From NCBI RefSeq assembly GCF_023896955.1, contig NZ_JAMHIW010000011.1, positions 123,816-187,815 of the forward strand: a stretch of DNA of 64,000 nucleotides, written 5' to 3'. Position 1 is the first letter of the stretch, and each line of letters begins with the position of its first letter. A program made the translations under genes and the position numbers. The DNA comes from Micromonospora sp. RHAY321 (lineage in GTDB: Bacteria; Actinomycetota; Actinomycetes; Mycobacteriales; Micromonosporaceae). Below the pieces are notes generated by a model. The model was not told where the DNA came from. It saw only the letters and a list, made by a program, of their open reading frames with translations, and ran no database searches. Of the stretch, positions 53,839 through 63,187 are shown in pieces.

Positions 53839-54584
53839 GCCGGCCGGCGGGCGAACAGGTGCAGCTGGGCGGCGAGGTCCCGGTACGGGGGTTGGGCGGC
53901 GAGCGCCAGCTCCAACTCGACCAGGGCGGCGGGCTGCCCGTCGGCGACCGCGGCCGGCAGCAGGTCGGCCAGGACGCGTACCCCGTGGATCTCCTCGACC
54001 ACCAGCCCGGCGGCGGCGAGCAGCGCGGCGGCGCCGGGGGCGTCGTAGCGCCGGCGCAGGGTGTCCCGGGGCCCGGCGGTGCCGGCCGGGTCGGAGGCCA
54101 GGGTGGTGGCGACGTCCAGGTGGCCGTTCATGGCACGGCCCAGCACGGCGGCGGCCCGACCGGCCACCAGCACGCTGGCCGCGCCGCCCGGACGCAGCGC
54201 GGTGGCCAGCGCGGCCACCACCGGCGCCGGGTCGTCGACGACCTCCAGCACGGCGTGACAGAGCACGAGGTCGACGCCGGCCGGCTCGACCAGCCCGGCG
54301 AGGGCGTCGCCGTCGCCCTGCACGGCGGCGATCCGGTCGGCCACCCCGGCCTCGGCGGCCCGGCGGGTGAGCGCGGCCAACGCGTCGGGGCTGGCGTCGA
54401 CCACGGTGACGCGGTGCCCGGCACGGGCCAGCGGGACGGCGAAGCCGCCCGTGCCGCCGCCCACGTCCAGCACGGTGAGCTCGGCGTCGCCGCGCCGGTC
54501 CAGCTCGGCGCGGAGCACCGACCAGATCACGGCGGTACGGGGGGTCAGCGGCGGCCCGGCGAACCGGCCTCGGGTCTGCTCCAC
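53835..54584 (-). CDS. Class I SAM-dependent methyltransferase
   Basis: 249 residues. SAM motif I VLDVGGGTGGFAVPLARAGH, post-I VTVVDASPDAL, motif II DLVLCHAVLEVV and PGGAASVL. The shape resembles SmtA/CmoM-like methyltransferases, but the substrate is not identifiable. The GTG at 54584 is chosen since a TAGGCT box ends seven bases before it; GTG 54602 would lie upstream of that promoter. Confidence 0.85.
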   Translation of the reverse strand: MEQTRGRFAGPPLTPRTAVIWSVLRAELDRRGDAELTVLDVGGGTGGFAVPLARAGHRVTVVDASPDALAALTRRAAEAGVADRIAAVQGDGDALAGLVEPAGVDLVLCHAVLEVVDDPAPVVAALATALRPGGAASVLVAGRAAAVLGRAMNGHLDVATTLASDPAGTAGPRDTLRRRYDAPGAAALLAAAGLVVEEIHGVRVLADLLPAAVADGQPAALVELELALAAQPPYRDLAAQLHLFARRPA

Positions 54585-54591
54585 CCGGTCG

Positions 54592-54597
54592 AGCCTA
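54592..54597 (-). promoter_or_regulatory. -10 element TAGGCT of methyltransferase gene (leaderless)
   Basis: ACTAGGCTCGACCGG then GTG; shares 13 bases with the Lon-N gene promoter at 11183-11195. Confidence 0.5.
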
Positions 54598-54611
54598 GTC
54601 ACCCGGTCCAG

Positions 54612-55538
54612 TCAGCCCTTGCGACCGGTGGTGGCGATGCCCTCGACGAAGTGCCGCTGGGCCAGGAAGAACAGAATGATCATCGGTACGGTGGCCAGCA
54701 CGCTGCCGGCGAGCACAATCTCCCACTGCTGCTCGCCGCCGTAGCCGAACCGGTCCAGCACCACCTTGAGCCCGCGCGGCAGGGTGTAGAGCTGCTCGTT
54801 GCGCAGGTAGATCAGCGGTTTGAGCAGGTCCGTCCAGCTGGCCTTGAACTCGAAGACGAAGGCGACCAGCAGCGCCGGCCGGATCAACGGGAAGGCCAGC
54901 TTCCAGAACAGCTGCGGGTAGCTCGCCCCGTCCACCCGGGCGGCCTCGAAGTATTCACGCGGCAGCGAGAGCAGGAACTGCCGCAGCAGGAAGATGTAGA
55001 ACGCCGAGCCGAACAGGTTGCCGGCCCAGAGCGGCACCTGGGTGTCGGTCAGCCCCAGGTTCGACCAGATCAGGTACGTCGGGATCATGGTGACCGCGAA
55101 CGGCAGCATCATGGTCGCCAGCACCAGCCCGAAGAGAAGGTTGCGGCCCGGGAAGCGGAAGTAGGCGAAGCCGAAGGCCACCCAGGCGCTGGAGAGGGTC
55201 ACCGCGGCGGCGGCGGCCACGCCGACCACCACGCTGTTTCCGAACCAGGTCAGCAGCGGCACGGCCCGCCACGCCTCGGCGTAGTTCTCCGGCGCGAACG
55301 GGGTGGGCAGGAAGCCGGGGGCGAAGACGTACTCGCGGGGGCGCAGCGAGGCGCTGACCAGCCAGACGAACGGCAGCATGAAGATCACCGCGGCGCCGAC
55401 CAGCGCCGCCACGAACAGCACCCGGTGCCAGAGGGGCCGCCGGGCGTCCTCCTGCACGGCCGGGCGGCGCGCCGCCGCCCGGTCCGGCTCGAGGCCGGAC
55501 ACCGGTGCGACGGCGCTGCGTTCGACGGCGGTGGTCAC
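54612..55538 (-). CDS. Sugar ABC transporter permease, MalG type
   Basis: 308 residues, six TM helices. The EAA loop is EYFEAARVDGASYPQLFWKLAFPLIRP. N-terminal ~45 residues are cytoplasmic. The GTG at 55538 has GGGGGAG upstream and overlaps the stop of the 58-codon ORF. Forms a heterodimer with the permease at 55708-56655. No ATPase gene is in the operon, so a shared MsiK-like ATPase elsewhere is expected. Confidence 0.93.
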   Translation of the reverse strand: MTTAVERSAVAPVSGLEPDRAAARRPAVQEDARRPLWHRVLFVAALVGAAVIFMLPFVWLVSASLRPREYVFAPGFLPTPFAPENYAEAWRAVPLLTWFGNSVVVGVAAAAAVTLSSAWVAFGFAYFRFPGRNLLFGLVLATMMLPFAVTMIPTYLIWSNLGLTDTQVPLWAGNLFGSAFYIFLLRQFLLSLPREYFEAARVDGASYPQLFWKLAFPLIRPALLVAFVFEFKASWTDLLKPLIYLRNEQLYTLPRGLKVVLDRFGYGGEQQWEIVLAGSVLATVPMIILFFLAQRHFVEGIATTGRKG

Positions 55539-55711
55539 GACTGCTCCCCCGCCGCTGGATCCTCCTCGGCCCGGGACCGCCGGGCGTTGGCCACCGGGCC
55601 GTCGGTGATCTCGTACTCGCGCGGCTCGGTGTGCTGCTCGGGCACCCAACCCGAGGTCAGTCGGGTCCGTCGCGCGTTGGCCACGCCGTTGTGGCCGATC
55701 ATCGAAGTCAC
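55535..55711 (-). CDS. 58-residue ORF embedded between the two permease genes
   Basis: A complete frame from GTG 55709-55711 to TGA 55535-55537 exactly fills the space between the permeases. Its GTG overlaps the upstream stop (GTGA) and its stop overlaps the downstream GTG (GTGA), so all three would be translated in a coupled chain. The product is hydrophilic and acidic at its C terminus, and contains an internal repeat, VANARRTR (10-17) and VANARRSR (40-47). No TM, signal or known family. Confidence 0.55.
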   Translation of the reverse strand: MTSMIGHNGVANARRTRLTSGWVPEQHTEPREYEITDGPVANARRSRAEEDPAAGEQS

Positions 55712-56655
55712 TGGTCTTCTCCCTCGTAGTACACGAACCGGTTGCTGAGTTTCACCTGCACCAGGGTGATCACCAAAATGATCACGAAGAGCAACCAGGC
55801 CATCGCCGAGGCGAAGCCCATGTGCAGGAACTGGAACGCCTCCTGGAACAGGTGGATGACGTAGAAGCTGGCCGCGTCGCTGTTGAAGGAGTTCTGGGTC
55901 TCGCGGTTGCCGAAGTACATGGTGTAGACCTCGGTGAACATCTGCAGCGACGCGATCGTGTTGACGATCAGCGTGAAGAACAGCGCGCCCGAGATCATCG
56001 GCAGGGTGACCGAGCGGAACCGGGCCCAGGCGCCCGCGCCGTCGATGGCGGCCGCCTCGTACAGGTCACGGGGCACGTTCTGCAACGCGGCCAGGTAGAT
56101 GATGACCGTCGAGCCGAGGCTCCACAGGCTCATCAGGATGATGCCGGGCATCACCCAGTGCGGGTCGGTGGTCCAACTCGGACCCGCGATCCCAACCAGG
56201 CCGAGCGCCCGGTTGATCAGGCCGTCCTGGGTGTTGAGCAGCAGGAGGAACAGGATGCCGACCGCCACCGCCGGGGTCATCACCGGCAGGTAGAAGACGG
56301 TACGGAAGAAGCCCTGCAACCGGCCGACCCGCTTGAGCAGCAGCGCCAGGCCGAGCGAGATGAGCATCACCAGCGGCACGTGCAGCGCCGTGTAGTAGAC
56401 CGTGTTGCCGAGGCTGCGGGCCACCGCCGGGTCGCTCATCAGCTCCCGGTAGTTGTCCAGGCCCGTGTACTCCGGCGGGTTGATCACGTCGTACTCGGTG
56501 AAGCTCAACCAGAGGCTGGCGACCATCGGCCCGGCGTAGAAGATCAGGAACCCGATGATCCACGGCGCCAGGAAGAGGTACGCCCAGCGGGCCTCCCGCC
56601 GGGCCAGCGGCGTACGGCGACGCCGGCCCGGGGCGGGAGCGGTGACGGTGGCCAT
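55708..56655 (-). CDS. Sugar ABC transporter permease, MalF/UgpA type
   Basis: 315 residues, six TM helices. Opening ARWAYLFLAPWIIGFLIFYAGPMVASLWLSFTEYD is typical, with EAA loop DLYEAAAIDGAGAWARFRSVTLPMISG. Lies six bases after the substrate-binding protein gene. Confidence 0.93.
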   Translation of the reverse strand: MATVTAPAPGRRRRTPLARREARWAYLFLAPWIIGFLIFYAGPMVASLWLSFTEYDVINPPEYTGLDNYRELMSDPAVARSLGNTVYYTALHVPLVMLISLGLALLLKRVGRLQGFFRTVFYLPVMTPAVAVGILFLLLLNTQDGLINRALGLVGIAGPSWTTDPHWVMPGIILMSLWSLGSTVIIYLAALQNVPRDLYEAAAIDGAGAWARFRSVTLPMISGALFFTLIVNTIASLQMFTEVYTMYFGNRETQNSFNSDAASFYVIHLFQEAFQFLHMGFASAMAWLLFVIILVITLVQVKLSNRFVYYEGEDQ

Positions 56656-56661
56656 CCCGAG

Positions 56662-58011
56662 CTACTTCGCGGCCTTGTCCAGCGCGGCGGTGGCCTCCCG
56701 CTGGGCCCGCTGCAACGCCGCCGCGGGCTGCTCCTGGCCGGCCAGCACCCGGTTGACCGCGTCGTAGTACGCCTTGTCGAACTCGGCGCCGGCCGGCGAG
56801 GCGGGCATCGCGAACGCGGCGTCCTGCACCGAGCGGATGGTGGCCACCGCGTCGTCGAAGCGCTTGTTGCCGGTCGGCTGGTACAGCTCGTCGAAGATCT
56901 TCTTGTCGGCTTCGGCGTTGGCGGTGTAGACGCCGGTGAACGCCTGGCCGGCGGCCTTGCGGGCGTCCGCCCGGGCCTTCGCGGCGGCCACCCAGGTGTC
57001 GGTGGCGGTCATCTGCTTGACGAACGCGCACGCGGCGTCCGGGTTCTTCGCGCCCTTGGTGATCACCCAGGCCTGCCCGGCGGACTGGGTCAGCGGCTTG
57101 CCCTGCCGGTCCACGAACGGCTTGACCACCAGCTCCGCGGTCGGGGTGTTCTTGGCCGCCTGGTTGAGGAACCACTCCTCCATCGGCCAGGCCACGATCT
57201 GGTTCTTGGACAGCGGGTTCTGGGCGCCGAAGAAGTCGAAGGTGTCCCGGAACGACTTGAACCTGCCCCAGCCACCCTGCTGCTGGATCAGGTTCACGCC
57301 GGTGGTCAGCGCCTCGATCACCTTCGGGTCGTCCAGCTTCGCGGTGCGGCCGTCGGCGGAGAGCATGTCGGCGCCGTTGGCCTTGGCCCACATCGGCAGG
57401 AACTCGGGGATCTTCGGGTCGATGCCGATCCGGGAGAGCCGGCCACCGGAGACCGAGGCCAGCTTGGCGTTGAGCCCGGGCAGCGCGGCCCAGTCGCCCA
57501 GGTTGACCTGGTCGGCGGTCATCCCGGCCTGCTTGAGCAGCCCCTCGTTGAGGTAGACCACCCGGACGGTGGAGAACTCCGGGATGCCGTAGACGGTGCC
57601 GTCCAGGGTGACCTGGGCACGGGCGGCCGGCCGGTACTGCTCCAGGTCGATGTCCTGCTTCTTGACGCAGTCGGTCAGTGGCTGGATCGAGCCGCGTTTG
57701 GCGTACGTGCCGATCAGCTTGCGGTCCATGTAGACCAGGTCCGGCGGGTTGCCCGAGGCGACCGCGGAGAGGAACTGCTGCTCGTCGAAGGCGCCCTCGG
57801 TGACCTTCAGGTCCACGTCGGGGTGGTCGCGCTTGAACGCGTCCACGCGGGTGGTGGCGATCTCGTCGGAGAAGCCGAAACCCATGGTGCTGAGCGTGCC
57901 CTTGGTGGCGGTGCCGCCCCCCGCGCCGCTGTCGCCGCCGACGCCCCCGCACCCGGTGAGCGTCAGGGCGAAGACCCCGGCGAACGCGGTCGCCCGCAGT
58001 ATCCGTGACAT
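56662..58011 (-). CDS. Sugar ABC transporter substrate-binding lipoprotein
   Basis: 449 residues. Lipoprotein signal MSRILRATAFAGVFALTLTGCGG (lipobox LTGC), then a family-1 solute-binding fold (DVDLKVTEGAFDEQQFLSAVASGNPPDLVYMD). Likely binds an oligosaccharide or polyol; specificity cannot be read. First gene of the operon, start chosen for GGGAGGG six bases upstream. Confidence 0.93.
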   Translation of the reverse strand: MSRILRATAFAGVFALTLTGCGGVGGDSGAGGGTATKGTLSTMGFGFSDEIATTRVDAFKRDHPDVDLKVTEGAFDEQQFLSAVASGNPPDLVYMDRKLIGTYAKRGSIQPLTDCVKKQDIDLEQYRPAARAQVTLDGTVYGIPEFSTVRVVYLNEGLLKQAGMTADQVNLGDWAALPGLNAKLASVSGGRLSRIGIDPKIPEFLPMWAKANGADMLSADGRTAKLDDPKVIEALTTGVNLIQQQGGWGRFKSFRDTFDFFGAQNPLSKNQIVAWPMEEWFLNQAAKNTPTAELVVKPFVDRQGKPLTQSAGQAWVITKGAKNPDAACAFVKQMTATDTWVAAAKARADARKAAGQAFTGVYTANAEADKKIFDELYQPTGNKRFDDAVATIRSVQDAAFAMPASPAGAEFDKAYYDAVNRVLAGQEQPAAALQRAQREATAALDKAAK

Positions 58012-58026
58012 GAGACCCTCCCGAAC

Positions 58027-58052
58027 TCGCGCGGGCGGCCCTGCCCGCGCGA
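58027..58052 (-). promoter_or_regulatory. Strong hairpin in leader of the ABC importer operon
   Basis: Perfect 10-bp inverted repeat (58027-58036 and 58043-58052) with a six-base loop, ending just upstream of the ribosome binding site of the substrate-binding protein. It might stabilise the mRNA 5' end or tune expression of the first gene. Confidence 0.5.
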
Positions 58053-58072
58053 CCTGCACTTCTCCTCATCTC

Positions 58073-58086
58073 CGAACTTTCAAACG
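58073..58086. promoter_or_regulatory. Possible LacI/ROK-type operator
   Basis: CGAACTTTCAAACG, an imperfect palindrome around CTTTC/GAAAG in the short leader region, resembles operators of actinobacterial sugar regulators. No regulator gene is adjacent. Confidence 0.3.
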
Positions 58087-58110
58087 TGAGGTGATCGAAA
58101 TTGCCGGTGG

Positions 58111-61100
58111 TCACCGGAAGTCACGGGAGGCGGGGCTGACCGGCGGCTCGATCGCGTCCAGCCGGTCGGCGACCAGGTTGGTCACCCCCTCGTGCCGCTG
58201 CAACCGCCCCCGGACCACCAGCGCGGCGCTCGTCCGGGCCACCCGCCGGTAGCGCTGCCACAGCCCCGGCGAGCAGGTGACGTTGAGCATCCCGGTCTCG
58301 TCCTCCAGGTTGAGGAAGGTGACCCCGCCCGCGGTCGCCGGCCGCTGCCGGTGGGTGACGATGCCGCCGACCCGGATCCGCTGCCCGGGCTCCACCCGGC
58401 CGAGCCGGGCGATCGGCACCGCCCCGAGCACGTCGAGCTGACCCCGGATGAACCGCGCCGGGTGGCTCTCCGGCGACAGCCCGGTGGCCCACACGTCGGC
58501 GACCAGCCGGTCCACCGCCTCCATCCCGGGCAGCGTGGGCGCCGCCGCGCCGGTCACCGTGCCGGGCAGCCGGCCCGGCCGGTCCTGGGCCGCCGCGCCG
58601 GCGGCCCAGAGCGCCTGCCGCCGGGTCAACCCGAAACAGGCGAAGGCGTCCGCGGTGGCCAGCGCCTCCAGCTGCCCGGCGGTGAGACCGACCCGCCGGG
58701 CCAGATCCGGCATGTCCCGGTACGGCCCGCCGGCCGCCCGTTCGGCCTCGATCCGCTCGGCCACCTCGGCGCCGAGGGTACGCACGCTGGCCAGCCCGAG
58801 CCGGACCGCCGGACCGCCCAGCCCCCAGGCGTGCGGCGGCTCCCCCGGCCCGCTGCCCCACCGGGTGTCCGGGGTGGACTCCAGCACCGCCTTCGCCCCG
58901 CTGGCGTTGATGTCCGGGCGGCGTACCTCCACCCCGTGCCGACGGGCGTCGTCGACCAGGGTCTGCGGGGAGTAGAAACCCATCGGCTGGGCGTTCAGCA
59001 GCGCGGCCAGGAACGGCGCCGGGTGGTAGCGCTTGAGCCAGGAGCTGGCGTAGACCAGGTAGGCGAAGCTCATCGCGTGGCTCTCCGGAAAGCCGTAGCT
59101 GGCGAACGCGGTGAGCTTGCGGTAGACGTCGTCGGCCAGCTCGCCGGTGATGCCCCGCTCGGCCATGCCGGCGTAGAGCCGGTCGGCGATCCGCGCCATC
59201 CGCTCGACCGAACGCTTCGCGCCCATCGCCCGGCGCAACTGGTCGGCCCCGGCCGCGTCGAAGCCGGCCAGGTCGATGGCGAGCTGCATCAACTGCTCCT
59301 GGAACAGCGGCACGCCCAGGGTCTTCTCCAGCGCGTTGCGCATCAACGGGTGCGCGAACGTCACCGGCTCCTGACCGTTCTTACGCCGGATGAACGGGTG
59401 CACCGAGCCGCCCTGGATCGGGCCGGGCCGGATCAGCGCCACCTCCACCACCAGGTCGTAGAACTCGCGGGGCTTGAGCCGGGGCAGGGTGGCCATCTGC
59501 GCGCGGCTCTCCACCTGGAACACCCCGACCGAGTCGGCCCGGCAGAGCATGTCGTAGACCTCCGGGTCGTCCAGCGTCATGTCACCGAGGTCGAGCCGGG
59601 ACCCGATCATGTCGTAGCCGTAGTGCAGCGCGGAGAGCATGCCGAGGCCGAGCAGGTCGAACTTGACCAGCCCGACCGCGGCGCAGTCGTCCTTGTCCCA
59701 CTGGAGCACGCTGCGCCCGGGCATCCGCCCCCACTCCACCGGGCAGACCTCGATCACCGGCCGGTCGCAGATCACCATGCCGCCGGAGTGGATGCCCAGG
59801 TGCCGGGGGAACGTCTGCAGCTCGTTGGCGTACTCCACCACCTGCTCGGGGATGTCCTCGACGTCGACCGTGGCGACCGAGCCCCACCGGTCGATCTGCT
59901 TGCTCCAGGCGTCCTGCTGACCGGGTGAGAAGCCGAACGCCTTGGCCACGTCCCGCACCGCCGACCGGGGCCGGTAGGAGATCACGTTGGCGACCTGGGC
60001 GGCGTGTTCCCGGCCGTAGCGGGTGTAGACGTGCTGGATCACCTCCTCCCGGCGGTCGGACTCGATGTCCACGTCGATGTCCGGGGGGCCGTCCCGCTCC
60101 GGGGCGAGGAAACGCTCGAAGAGCAGCCGGTGCCGGACGGCGTCCACATTGGTGATGCGCAGGGCGTAGCAGACCGCCGAGTTGGCCGCCGAACCCCGGC
60201 CCTGGCAGTAGATGTCCTGCTCACGGCAGAACGTCACGATGTCGTAGACCACCAGGAAGTAGCCGGCGAAACCCAGCTCCTCGATCATGTTCAGCTCGTG
60301 GTCGAGCTGCGCGTACGCCGTCGGGTGCGCCTGCGGGGGGCCGTAGCGCTCCCGCGCGCCGTCGGCGGTCAGCTGCCGCAACCAGCTCATCTCGGTGTGC
60401 CCCGGCGGCACCGGGTACGCCGGCAGCTGCGGCGCGACCAGTTGGAGGTCGAAGGCCAGCTCGGCGCCGAACTCCGCCGCTCGGGCCACCGCCCCCGGGT
60501 ACGCGGCGAACCGGGCGGCCATCTCCGCGCCGCTGCGCAGGTGGGCGGTGGCCGCCGCGGGCAGCCAGCCGTCGATCTCGTCCAGACTGCGCCGGGCGCG
60601 GACGGCGGCGACCGTGGTGGCCAGCCGCCGCCGGCCCGGGCTGGCGTAGTGCACGTTGTTGCTGGCCACCGTCGGCAGCCCGGCCGCGGCGGCCAGCTCG
60701 GCGAGCGCGTCGTTGCGGTCGGCGTCGACGGGGTGGCCGTGGTCGGTCAGCTCCACCGCCACCGTCTCCGCGCCGAAGAGCGCGGTCAGCCGGTCCAGCT
60801 CGCGGGCCGCCGCGTCGACGCCCTCGGTGAGCAGCGCCGCCGGCACGTGCCCCTTGCGGCAGCCGGTCAGCACCAGCACGTGGTCGCGCAGTTCGGCGGC
60901 GACCTCCTCCAGCTCGCCGTAGACCGGGCGGCCCTTCTCCCCGCCGCGCAGCTGGGCGCGGGCGATGGTGGCGGCCAGCCGGGCGTACCCCTCGTGGCCG
61001 TGCGCCAGCACCAGCAGGTGCGCGCCGTGCGGGTCCGGTTCGCCGTTCTGCGGACCGGGCAGCCCGAGGGAGAGTTCCGCGCCGAAGATGGTCGGCAGGG

Positions 61101-61479
61101 CCAGCGCGCGGGCCGCCTCGGCGAAGCGGACCACCCCGTAGAAGCCGTCGTGGTCGGTGACGGCGAGCGCGGTGAGCCCCAGCCGGGCCGCCTCCTCGGC
61201 CAGCTCCTCCGGGTGGCTGGCACCGTCGAGGAAGCTGAAGTTGGTGTGCGCGTGCAGCTCCGCGTAGGGCACCACACCGTCGGGGCGGGCCAGCTCGGGC
61301 GCCTCGTAGTGCTGGCGCTTGCGGCTCCAGGCCGGGGAGTCGCCGCCGTCGGCGTCCACGGCGAGCGGGTCCACGACCTGCAGGTGCCGCTCGCCCCTGC
61401 TCCCCCGGTTGTCGCCGGACCGCCCGGAGAGCACCCCCTCCAGCTCCGACCAGGGCATCTTCGGGTTGTGGAAGCTCAT
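58111..61479 (-). CDS. dnaE2: Error-prone DNA polymerase DnaE2
   Basis: 1122 residues, C-family polymerase of the mutasome. PHP domain at the N terminus (AELHAHTNFSFLDGASHPEELAEEA), catalytic palm with RGSAANSAVCYAL and PDIDVDIESDRREEVIQHVY, and a C-terminal OB domain (LNVTCSPGLWQRYRRVARTSAALVVRGRLQR). Lacks the tau-binding C terminus of replicative DnaE1. Does translesion synthesis with ImuB and ImuA'. Start ATG at 61479. Confidence 0.96.
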   Translation of the reverse strand: MSFHNPKMPWSELEGVLSGRSGDNRGSRGERHLQVVDPLAVDADGGDSPAWSRKRQHYEAPELARPDGVVPYAELHAHTNFSFLDGASHPEELAEEAARLGLTALAVTDHDGFYGVVRFAEAARALALPTIFGAELSLGLPGPQNGEPDPHGAHLLVLAHGHEGYARLAATIARAQLRGGEKGRPVYGELEEVAAELRDHVLVLTGCRKGHVPAALLTEGVDAAARELDRLTALFGAETVAVELTDHGHPVDADRNDALAELAAAAGLPTVASNNVHYASPGRRRLATTVAAVRARRSLDEIDGWLPAAATAHLRSGAEMAARFAAYPGAVARAAEFGAELAFDLQLVAPQLPAYPVPPGHTEMSWLRQLTADGARERYGPPQAHPTAYAQLDHELNMIEELGFAGYFLVVYDIVTFCREQDIYCQGRGSAANSAVCYALRITNVDAVRHRLLFERFLAPERDGPPDIDVDIESDRREEVIQHVYTRYGREHAAQVANVISYRPRSAVRDVAKAFGFSPGQQDAWSKQIDRWGSVATVDVEDIPEQVVEYANELQTFPRHLGIHSGGMVICDRPVIEVCPVEWGRMPGRSVLQWDKDDCAAVGLVKFDLLGLGMLSALHYGYDMIGSRLDLGDMTLDDPEVYDMLCRADSVGVFQVESRAQMATLPRLKPREFYDLVVEVALIRPGPIQGGSVHPFIRRKNGQEPVTFAHPLMRNALEKTLGVPLFQEQLMQLAIDLAGFDAAGADQLRRAMGAKRSVERMARIADRLYAGMAERGITGELADDVYRKLTAFASYGFPESHAMSFAYLVYASSWLKRYHPAPFLAALLNAQPMGFYSPQTLVDDARRHGVEVRRPDINASGAKAVLESTPDTRWGSGPGEPPHAWGLGGPAVRLGLASVRTLGAEVAERIEAERAAGGPYRDMPDLARRVGLTAGQLEALATADAFACFGLTRRQALWAAGAAAQDRPGRLPGTVTGAAAPTLPGMEAVDRLVADVWATGLSPESHPARFIRGQLDVLGAVPIARLGRVEPGQRIRVGGIVTHRQRPATAGGVTFLNLEDETGMLNVTCSPGLWQRYRRVARTSAALVVRGRLQRHEGVTNLVADRLDAIEPPVSPASRDFR

Positions 61480-61530
61480 CGGCCCGCCACCACACCCCGG
61501 GCGGCCTGGACGGCGACCGGTGCGCGCCGC

Positions 61531-63135
61531 TCAGTCATAGATCGCCTCCACCAGCCACTGGCCGGCCTCGACGGCCAGCAGCAGGGCGGTGCCGTCGGCC
61601 AGGGAGACCTGGAACCGCGCCCGACGCCGAGCCTCGGCCGGGGCCCACCACCGCTCGTCCACCGGCCACGGGCCGGCCCAGCCGACGATCTCCACCGGCC
61701 GGGCGGTGCCGACGGTGAGCCGGGCCGGCGCCGCGCTCACCGCCAGGCGCGCGCTGACCACGACCGGCTCACCGGCGGCGTCGTGCACGGTCGCGGTGAG
61801 CGGACTGCTCAACACCACGGCCGGCGCGGGCGGCGGCAGCCGGCCCGGCCACGGCGGGGCGCCCCCACCTCGACCGGCGGCCGGCTCACCCGACGGTGGC
61901 GGGCCGGGACGGGTGGGGAGGCGTTCGTCGCCCCAGGGCACCAGTCGCACCTGGTCGGACGGGGAGCGCCCGCCGCCGAGCACCGCGGTGACCACCGCCT
62001 CCGGGCCGAGGATGCCCTGCACCCGGCTCAACGCCCGGTGCGCCCGCTCCCGCTCCTCGCCGGTCTCCCCCCAGAGACCCGACTGCAGGCCGGCCTGGGC
62101 GATCACCCCGTCCGGGACCAGCCGCAGGCGGATGATGCCGGCCGTCGGCCGGGCCGGTCGGGCGCCGGCCCGGCCGTTGCTGCCGGAGAGCCAGCCGTCG
62201 AGCTGCCAGCGCACCCGGTCGGCGATGGCCGCGGCGGTGAGCAGACCGTCGTGCCGCCACACCCGGTGCAACTCCTGCCCGTGCGCGGTGACCGCCTCGA
62301 TGCCCAGCCGGGTGCAGGCGAGCCCGTGCCCGGCCAGCCGGTCGTGCAGCTGCTCGGCCAGCGCACGGGCGGCGAACGCCGCCGCGTCGACCCGGTCGAC
62401 CGGCTCGTCGTACTCGGCGGTCACCGTCAGGTCGGCCGGCGGCTGCCGGACGGCGAGCGGACGGTGGTCCCGCCCGCCGGCCAGCCGGTGGGCCAGAGCG
62501 CCGTCGAACCCGAACCGGGCCAGCACGTCGCCGGCCGGCAACGCGGCGAAGTCGCCGAGGGTCCGCACCCCCAGCCGACGCAGCAGGTCGGCCAGCGCAG
62601 GCCGCGCGAGCGCCTCGACCGGCAACCCGGCCAGGAACTCCGGCGTCCCGCCCGGCGCCACCACCCGCCCGGCGCGGGCCGCCAGCCCGGCGGCGAAGAC
62701 ACCGTCGGCGACGCCGACCTGGCTCTCCACCAGACACGACTGGGCGACGTGCTCGATGATCCGCTCGGCGGCCGCCTCCTCGCCGCCGAGGTAACGGCTC
62801 GGGCCGCGGGCGGCCACCGCGCAGGCTCCCGGACGGACGACCTCGACGCCGGCGACCAGCTCCTCCACCGCGGCGACCACCGGCTCGAACGCCCGGGCGT
62901 CCCGGCCGGGGTCGTACTCCACGACGGTGAGCTGCGGGCAGCGGCTCTGCGCCTCCCGTTTGCGCAGCCCCCGGCGCACCCCCTCGGCGCGGGCACGCTC
63001 GGAGCAGGCGACCACCCGGTTGGCGTGCAGCACGGCGACCGGGCCGGTGGCCGGCACCCCGTCGACGATCTCGGCGGCGAGCACCGGCCAGTCCGGGCAC
63101 CACAGCAGCAGGGTCCGGACCGGTGAGCCCGTCAC
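61531..63135 (-). CDS. imuB: ImuB, catalytically inactive Y-family protein
   Basis: 534 residues. Y-family fold without the metal-binding acids: the DMDAFFA motif is TLLLWCPDWPVLAAE and the SLDEAFLD region is ACAVAARGPSRYLGG. ImuB is the adaptor bringing DnaE2 to the clamp. A proline/glycine-rich stretch (~410-440) precedes the C-terminal RecA-type region. Start GTG at 63135 is chosen for GGGAGG six bases upstream. Confidence 0.93.
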   Translation of the reverse strand: MTGSPVRTLLLWCPDWPVLAAEIVDGVPATGPVAVLHANRVVACSERARAEGVRRGLRKREAQSRCPQLTVVEYDPGRDARAFEPVVAAVEELVAGVEVVRPGACAVAARGPSRYLGGEEAAAERIIEHVAQSCLVESQVGVADGVFAAGLAARAGRVVAPGGTPEFLAGLPVEALARPALADLLRRLGVRTLGDFAALPAGDVLARFGFDGALAHRLAGGRDHRPLAVRQPPADLTVTAEYDEPVDRVDAAAFAARALAEQLHDRLAGHGLACTRLGIEAVTAHGQELHRVWRHDGLLTAAAIADRVRWQLDGWLSGSNGRAGARPARPTAGIIRLRLVPDGVIAQAGLQSGLWGETGEERERAHRALSRVQGILGPEAVVTAVLGGGRSPSDQVRLVPWGDERLPTRPGPPPSGEPAAGRGGGAPPWPGRLPPPAPAVVLSSPLTATVHDAAGEPVVVSARLAVSAAPARLTVGTARPVEIVGWAGPWPVDERWWAPAEARRRARFQVSLADGTALLLAVEAGQWLVEAIYD

Positions 63136-63187
63136 CCCGGACCTCCCGTGCCGCACTCGGCCGGGGTGCCACGCCCCGCGAGCACGG

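Noticed and set aside
60004..63126. 1040-codon open frame opposite dnaE2/imuB
   Set aside because: Same artefact of GC-rich third positions; it spans two well-supported genes and their gap.
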